Shown piece by piece: positions 31,850 to 37,196 of a stretch of 37,196 nt of DNA. The DNA is taken from contig JAFMDM010000004.1 in assembly GCA_017857195.1 (NCBI GenBank), positions 1 to 37,196 of the forward strand, read 5' to 3'. Under the pieces are notes generated by a model. The model ran no database searches, was not told the DNA's origin, and worked only from the letters and a program-made list of their open reading frames with translations. A program made the position numbers and the translations under genes. Every line of letters starts with the position of its first letter. Position 1 is the stretch's first letter. The stretch is from Methanobacteriota archaeon (GTDB lineage Archaea; Thermoproteota; Thermoprotei_A; Sulfolobales; Sulfolobaceae).

Positions 31850-32008
31850 TTGAAGGTTATTTGCCCAGTGTGTAACAGACTGTTTGAAGCTGAATGTTCT
31901 CCATATAGAGAGACTGTAGGTGAGAATCTCTACTATTTTGACACTGAGATATGTCTACTTACCTTCAAAAGAGATCCTACTCACTTCGTTGCTAACTGCC
32001 GAAATTAA
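31850..32008 (+). CDS. Small YHS-like (TRASH-related) metal-binding protein, 52 aa
   Basis: TTG ORF MKVICPVCNRLFEAECSPYRETVGENLYYFDTEICLLTFKRDPTHFVANCRN*; CPVC...YYF...C...F..DP matches the YHS pattern. Not in the supplied ORF track. Confidence 0.75.
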   Translation: MKVICPVCNRLFEAECSPYRETVGENLYYFDTEICLLTFKRDPTHFVANCRN

Positions 32009-32011
32009 GAG

Positions 32012-32413
32012 CTACGAGGGTCCTCCTATGGCTTTGCTAAATATTTCTGCGCAGTAGTTGAAGTCTTTCCTCATTCTTTCGAATAATTGCTCTAGTTGCA
32101 TTGGCTTGTATAAATACCTTGGTCTACCTCCCTTAGAGTTTGGATCCTTTAACCGTTCCACGAAACCTAAAGAAGCCAACTTGTTCACGGATCTGTTAAT
32201 GGAAGCTTTACTTAGCTTCAGGGCAGCAGCTAGCTCATCTTCTCCCTTAGTCCCACGCTGTAGAAGTTCCCTAAGTACAGAGATATCTGTGTCGGAGAGA
32301 TCGTAACAAAAACCTATAGCATCTACGACTCTAGCCTCTCTTCCCGAAGGAAGTCTCACTCTAACATTTTGAAGTTCTTCAAGACCCATATGTAACTCTC
32401 TAGAGAATAGCAT
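32012..32413 (-). CDS. Winged-HTH transcriptional regulator (TrmB/Lrs14-like)
   Basis: [66 protein letters not shown]; start may be the internal ATG at MGLEEL. Confidence 0.85.
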   Translation of the reverse strand: MLFSRELHMGLEELQNVRVRLPSGREARVVDAIGFCYDLSDTDISVLRELLQRGTKGEDELAAALKLSKASINRSVNKLASLGFVERLKDPNSKGGRPRYLYKPMQLEQLFERMRKDFNYCAEIFSKAIGGPS

Positions 32414-32568
32414 ATATAAATTTTTGTATATTAAATCATATTACGTTTCTTGTGTGTATGGATCTGGAGTGAACTTCTCTTCGCCTGTGAGTTAATGAGC
32501 AGAGAATGAAGGTTATTCGGTCCTCTGTTAAACTTTAATAGAGAGCCCACTAGTGAAGTAAATGATTA

Positions 32569-33717
32569 ATGATGCGAACTACTTTAAGTGTTATAAAAGC
32601 AGACATAGGAAGCCTAGCTGGCCATCATACGGTTCATCCAGATACCATGGCTGTGGCAAATAAGGTCCTCGCTGAAGCTAAGAGGACAGGTATCATAGTT
32701 GATTACTATATTACTCACGTGGGAGACGATCTGGAACTAATCATGACTCATACTAGAGGGGCCTTGGATACTAAGGTTCATGAGACAGCCTGGAATGCCT
32801 TCAAGGAGGCGGCTAGGATTGCTAGGGATCTCGGATTGTATGCAGCTGGACAGGACCTACTCTCTGATTCCTTCTCTGGTAATGTGAAGGGGTTGGGTCC
32901 TGGAGTTGCAGAGATGGAGTTTGAGGAGAGGCAATCTGAACCAGTGGCCATATTTATGGCAGACAAGACCGAACCTGGAGCATTCAATTTGCCAGTGTAT
33001 AAGATGTTCGCTGACCCCTTCAATACTGCGGGTCTTGTCATCGACCCTGCTCTCCACGGCGGGTTCAAGTTTGATGTATTGGACGTCTACGAAGGAGAAG
33101 GGGTTACTCTAAACACCCCTGATGAGCTTTACGACCTTCTGGCACTAATAGGTACGGTGGGTAGATATGTTATACGTAGGGTTTGGCGGAGACAGGACGA
33201 CCTCTTAGCATCAACAGTCTCAATAGAGCGACTCAATCTCATAGCTGGGAAGTATGTGGGCAAGGATGACCCAGTTCTGGTGGTGAGACTTCAACACGGC
33301 CTACCTGCATTGGGTGAAGTGCTAGAGGCCTTCTCCTTCCCCCACTTAGTCGCCGGTTGGATGAGGGGAAGTCATTACGGCCCACTGATGCCAGTTTCAC
33401 AAAGGGACGCTAGGGCAACCAGGTTCGATGGACCTCCCCGACTTATTGGTCTTGGCTTTAACATAAAGAATGCTAGGCTAGTGGGCCCAAGCGACCTCTT
33501 CGATGATCCTGCATTCGACGGTGCTAGGAAGCAAGCAGTTGAAATAACTGACTATATGCGGAGACATGGACCATTTATGCCACATAGACTGGAACCAGCT
33601 GAGATGGAATATACAACCCTGTCGCTGGTATTGGAGAAGCTTAAGGACAGATTTAAGAGGGAGGAGGACGTAGCTAAGGCCAAGCAGAGTATATACTCCA
33701 AGGAAAGTAATGAGTAG
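32569..33717 (+). CDS. Bifunctional fructose-1,6-bisphosphate aldolase/phosphatase
   Basis: TLSVIKADIGSLAGHHTVHP, GAFNLPVYKMFADPFNTAGLVIDP, archaeal FBPA/P type. Confidence 0.96.
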   Translation: MMRTTLSVIKADIGSLAGHHTVHPDTMAVANKVLAEAKRTGIIVDYYITHVGDDLELIMTHTRGALDTKVHETAWNAFKEAARIARDLGLYAAGQDLLSDSFSGNVKGLGPGVAEMEFEERQSEPVAIFMADKTEPGAFNLPVYKMFADPFNTAGLVIDPALHGGFKFDVLDVYEGEGVTLNTPDELYDLLALIGTVGRYVIRRVWRRQDDLLASTVSIERLNLIAGKYVGKDDPVLVVRLQHGLPALGEVLEAFSFPHLVAGWMRGSHYGPLMPVSQRDARATRFDGPPRLIGLGFNIKNARLVGPSDLFDDPAFDGARKQAVEITDYMRRHGPFMPHRLEPAEMEYTTLSLVLEKLKDRFKREEDVAKAKQSIYSKESNE

Positions 33718-33727
33718 GTGAATAAGG

Positions 33728-33964
33728 ATGGGGAACGTATATACAAAGGATATGAAAAGGATAGCTCAAAAGATTTTTGAAGAGCATAGGGGAGAGGTAA
33801 CTAAGGATTTTGCCCAAAATAAGGAGTTGCTTAAGAAATATCTGGATATACCCTCAAAAAAGGTGAGAAACAGAGTAGCTGGATACCTTACACGTTATAT
33901 TAAGAATATAGAAAACGCCGAGAGGATAAGGCAAGAGAGGGAGAAGGAGTTAATAGAGGAATAA
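33728..33964 (+). CDS. rps17e: Ribosomal protein S17e
   Basis: MGNVYTKDMKRIAQKIFEEH...DIPSKKVRNRVAGYLTRYIKNI. Confidence 0.93.
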   Translation: MGNVYTKDMKRIAQKIFEEHRGEVTKDFAQNKELLKKYLDIPSKKVRNRVAGYLTRYIKNIENAERIRQEREKELIEE

Positions 33965-33966
33965 GG

Positions 33967-34209
33967 ATGGTAAGGCTGGTTTTTAAGGGCCCTCTCAGCC
34001 AAGAAGTTGGCCCCACCCTAGATATTGAGGGTGGAGGGAACCTTACGGCTATTTTGAAAAAAACTGGAAAGGAGCACTTATTGCTTAAGGATGGGAAACC
34101 AAGGCCTGGGGTCATTATCCTAGTTAATGGGAAGGACTGGAGATTGACTTCAAATATCTTATCTCCTGAGGACACAGTCGAAATAATTCCTGTTAATCAC
34201 GGCGGTTAA
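33967..34209 (+). CDS. Ubiquitin-like MoaD/ThiS/Urm1-family protein
   Basis: 80 aa beta-grasp-like sequence with VIILVNGKDWRLTSNILSPEDTVEIIPVNHGG ending in a C-terminal GG. Confidence 0.88.
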   Translation: MVRLVFKGPLSQEVGPTLDIEGGGNLTAILKKTGKEHLLLKDGKPRPGVIILVNGKDWRLTSNILSPEDTVEIIPVNHGG

Positions 34210-34210
34210 T

Positions 34211-34558
34211 TTGTTGATAAAGAGGACAAAATTCGACTCCTCCCTGATTGGATATGATGGGGAGTGTGTTACTCAAATCATAAGGGAATTACCTGAGGAG
34301 ATCATACTAAGGCAAGCTTGCAGCCTTCTTTTCAGAAGAATTGAAGAAGGAAAGACCATACTTAGGAATCCCGCCTTAGAACTTCTTCTGCTTTTGACAG
34401 GAGAGAGAGAGCTAAGTCGTGCCAAGAAATTGATAGGAACCCCAGACGAAGGATATCTTTTTACATGCTGTAAGGGTGAGGTCCTTGATTCTCCAACTGA
34501 GATAAAGAGGAAGGAGACCAGAATTGTTCTGACTAGGAACGTGGTAGAGACGTTGTGA
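34211..34558 (+). CDS. KEOPS complex subunit Cgi121-like
   Basis: ILRNPALELLLLLTGERELSRAKKLIG matches the conserved Cgi121 motif N-P-x-[IL]-E-x-L-[LM]-x-x-[ST]-G-x-R-x-[IL]. Confidence 0.8.
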   Translation: MLIKRTKFDSSLIGYDGECVTQIIRELPEEIILRQACSLLFRRIEEGKTILRNPALELLLLLTGERELSRAKKLIGTPDEGYLFTCCKGEVLDSPTEIKRKETRIVLTRNVVETL

Positions 34559-34565
34559 ATTGTGG

Positions 34566-35447
34566 CTAGAAGTTGAAAAGGTCCTCCCTAACGTTAGGGC
34601 GAAGAACTTTGCTAAGAGTTAGGGATCTCTTCAGGTGAAGATGAAGGTCAAGGTCTTCAGTAAATCCGATTCCCCCGTGAACCTGTATGGAATCCATTAT
34701 TACCTTAGGTATTCTCTGCACTGCCAGGCTGAGCGCCACCTCAGCTAATTTTGGCTCCATGGAAGCCTTTATGGTAGCAGACTTGACCATCTCCACAGAG
34801 ACTGCATCATCTACCAGTTTGTGTTTTATGGCTTGGAATGATCCAATAGGCTTTCCAAAGGCAATTCTTCCCCTACTGTAATCTACTGCCATTCTCAACG
34901 CCTCTTCTCCATGTCCTATCATCTGGGACGCAATCGCGACGGCCAGCTTAGCCCTATTCACCCCTATTCTTCTGGCTCCATTAAGTTCCACCTTACATAT
35001 GGGCATCGAGTCATCGATAGAATCCATAACAGATATGTCTGCTCTATCCTTTCTTCCTAGCAGGTCTCCAATTACTATGTAGTCAGCCTCTGACGCTGCA
35101 GGAACTAAAGGGGAATCTGACACAGTTACCAACGGTTCACTTAGTATTTCATTAATCTCCTTTTCATCCAAGGCCGGTAGGGCTGCCACGGAACTACTTA
35201 TCACGCCTGGGAGCAATCTGGAGCCAACCAGAATATTCATCTCCACAAGTGCCCTTCCTTTGAGCTGACTCGCATACTGAAAAAGCCCCAAATTCGATAA
35301 CTCCTTGAGTAATAGCTTGAGGGGCTCCTTTTCACCGTTTCCATACTTTCTCAGTTCCTTGGTAGACCAAGATTTCCTTAACACTTCTTCCGTAGAGGAT
35401 AGTATGAGGCTAGTATCCTCATCCAAGTAAGCGTCTCGAATCAACAT
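34566..35447 (-). CDS. Acyl-CoA dehydrogenase family protein (short form)
   Basis: C-terminal AVDYSRGRIAFGKPIGSFQAIKHKLVD and QVHGGIGFTEDLDLHLHLKRSLTL; 293 aa with a reduced N-terminal region. Confidence 0.88.
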   Translation of the reverse strand: MLIRDAYLDEDTSLILSSTEEVLRKSWSTKELRKYGNGEKEPLKLLLKELSNLGLFQYASQLKGRALVEMNILVGSRLLPGVISSSVAALPALDEKEINEILSEPLVTVSDSPLVPAASEADYIVIGDLLGRKDRADISVMDSIDDSMPICKVELNGARRIGVNRAKLAVAIASQMIGHGEEALRMAVDYSRGRIAFGKPIGSFQAIKHKLVDDAVSVEMVKSATIKASMEPKLAEVALSLAVQRIPKVIMDSIQVHGGIGFTEDLDLHLHLKRSLTLSKVLRPNVREDLFNF

Positions 35448-35670
35448 CGTACTTCTTTATCATAATTCATGTACTTATAGCTGACTTATGGTCAGGAAAA
35501 CTTTTCATGAAGGGATATGTAATTGCGAGCGTATTTTTTATTATATTTTTAGTAAATGATAATATCACTCTTAGTATAACAGGGCTTGATGGGACCCAGA
35601 AAATCACTGCAGCTCAATCCTTCGCAGTCCTTGTTAATAATTAGTTGTCATTGAACATCGCTTTTTTATA

Positions 35671-36891
35671 ATGCCCTTCTTTCCGTTCCACATGGGATCT
35701 CAGAGATTCAACTTTGTTGGTGCATATTTCTCGTGGCTCATGGATTCTTATGACTTGGGAGCTGTTGTAGTTACTTCTGCCTTATTGGGCAAACTTTTCT
35801 TCCCAGGCCTAGGCCTTCTTGGAGCTGCTATACCAATAGTCTTCACAGTAGCCTCTAGACCTTTGGGAGGCCTTCTCTTTGGTCTGTTGGCTGATAGTCG
35901 AGGTAGAAGATATACTCTAATATTCACTGTCCTTGGATATTCAGCTTCCATAGGTCTCACTGCTCTTCTCCCCACTTACGCTCAAGTGGGAATTCTTGCT
36001 GCCATTTTCTTATCCTTGCTCAGACTAATACAAGGACTTTTCATAGGCGGGGATGTCTCATCCAGTTTCACCATAGCCATGGAAAGTCTCTCATCCCGTA
36101 GAGGATTATTATCCGGCCTCATGCAGTCTGGCACCCTAGCGGGATTCGTCCTGGTTGACTTATTGTTCGTCTATCTTGCCGGACAACCTTGGTTCATCAC
36201 CTATGGTTGGCGCATAATTTTCCTGGTTGGGGTATTACCCGCTGCTCTGGCCGTAGTCATAAGGGCTAAAGCAACTGAGCCAAAGGTCTTCCTTGAAAGG
36301 GAAAGAAAGCCCATAATTAAGGGGCTTAGACCACTGGCTCAGGCGCTACTTGTAATGATTGGGTTTTGGTTGATGATATACGCAGGTCCACAATATCTTC
36401 CCATCTACTTTGGTACAGTCCTCCATTATTCTCCCACATTCTATGGGCAATTATTGCTATATATGAATCTAATTGGGATTTTTGCCATGTTGGTTTCTGG
36501 AACACTAGCTGACGTTATAGGTCGTAAGGCAATGGGTATAGCAGGTTTAATTATTGGAGGTATAGTTGGCTTCCTTTTGTATCGAGATGTAATTTACTCT
36601 CCCCTACTCTATGTGTTAATCTTTGGATTTGGTATCAATCTGGCCTCAGCGATATCGCCAGCTTACCTAGCGGAAAGGTTTAAGACGTTCAGTAGGGCCA
36701 CTGGGATCGGTTCGTCCTATAACGGCGCATTTGCTGTGGCAGGCTTTACCCCTCTCATTATTTCGTCCTTATCCTCTCTATATCAAGTATCTGAGGCAGC
36801 CACCATTGTTCTCGTAACAGGGGTGGTTATAGCCCTCATAGGTTTAGGATTAGGGCCTGAAACCCTGAGAAAAAGCGAACTTCAAGTATAG
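35671..36891 (+). CDS. MFS transporter
   Basis: 12 TM pattern; [53 protein letters not shown]. Confidence 0.9.
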   Translation: MPFFPFHMGSQRFNFVGAYFSWLMDSYDLGAVVVTSALLGKLFFPGLGLLGAAIPIVFTVASRPLGGLLFGLLADSRGRRYTLIFTVLGYSASIGLTALLPTYAQVGILAAIFLSLLRLIQGLFIGGDVSSSFTIAMESLSSRRGLLSGLMQSGTLAGFVLVDLLFVYLAGQPWFITYGWRIIFLVGVLPAALAVVIRAKATEPKVFLERERKPIIKGLRPLAQALLVMIGFWLMIYAGPQYLPIYFGTVLHYSPTFYGQLLLYMNLIGIFAMLVSGTLADVIGRKAMGIAGLIIGGIVGFLLYRDVIYSPLLYVLIFGFGINLASAISPAYLAERFKTFSRATGIGSSYNGAFAVAGFTPLIISSLSSLYQVSEAATIVLVTGVVIALIGLGLGPETLRKSELQV

Positions 36892-37196
36892 GAGGCCCCT
36901 TCCCACTTTCTGTATAGATTATGTGAAACATTCAACATGTCCAGTGTTTTCCCCACAACGAAGTCTATGACATCCTGTATTGTCTTAGGTTTGGAGTAAA
37001 ATCCAGGTGAGGCAGGCAATATTATGGCTCCAGCCTCGGCAGCTGTTAGAGCGTTTCTCAGTTCTATTACACCAAGCGGAGTCTCCCTTATTACTAAGAC
37101 CAACTTTCCCCGAGTCCTTAACACGTTCGCCGCTGTTCTGCTCACTAGGTTATAGGTCAGACCCGAGGATATTTCGGCTAAAGTTCTTATACTGCA
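36882..37196 (-). CDS. ubiX: UbiX-like flavin prenyltransferase, C-terminal part (continues beyond the window)
   Basis: In-frame to the window edge: [89 protein letters not shown]. Confidence 0.92.
   Translation of the reverse strand, partial: CSIRTLAEISSGLTYNLVSRTAANVLRTRGKLVLVIRETPLGVIELRNALTAAEAGAIILPASPGFYSKPKTIQDVIDFVVGKTLDMLNVSHNLYRKWEGASYT

Noticed and set aside
35507-35644. 45-aa plus [48 protein letters not shown]
   Set aside because: Short and AT-rich with no recognisable family; it could be a small membrane protein, but the sequence alone does not support it.

Overview
This 37 kb window looks like chromosomal sequence from a thermoacidophilic crenarchaeon, most likely Sulfolobales. 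The call rests on GTG/TTG starts, A-type ATP synthase, sulfocyanin, FBP aldolase/phosphatase, aCPSF1, RpoP/L37e/S26e and intron-bearing tRNAs. Most of it is dense housekeeping sequence: rpiA, egsA, aCPSF1, tsr3, priL, metG, the ATP synthase genes, rpoP, agmatinase, glyS, endA, speE, rpl37e-lsm, proS, rps26e, FBPA/P, rps17e, a ubiquitin-like protein, Cgi121 and two MFS transporters. Three tRNA genes are all on the minus strand: Arg-CCG, Ser-CGA with an intron, and Tyr-GTA with an intron. I found no CRISPR array, intact transposon or convincing new defence system. The best leads are a ~155-bp element bounded by a long imperfect inverted repeat (416-570), a decayed IS200/IS605-type tnpB tail with a terminal hairpin (about 8405-8726) next to a diverged direct repeat, and two short ORFs missing from the supplied track: a 51-aa ATP-synthase-linked protein at 21593-21748 and a 52-aa YHS-like protein at 31850-32008. 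Other leads are a sulfocyanin paired with an uncharacterised polytopic membrane protein, a small Cys-rich protein upstream of the ATP synthase c subunit, and a ubiquitin-like protein adjacent to a KEOPS Cgi121-like gene. All family calls were made by eye from protein motifs, with no database search.
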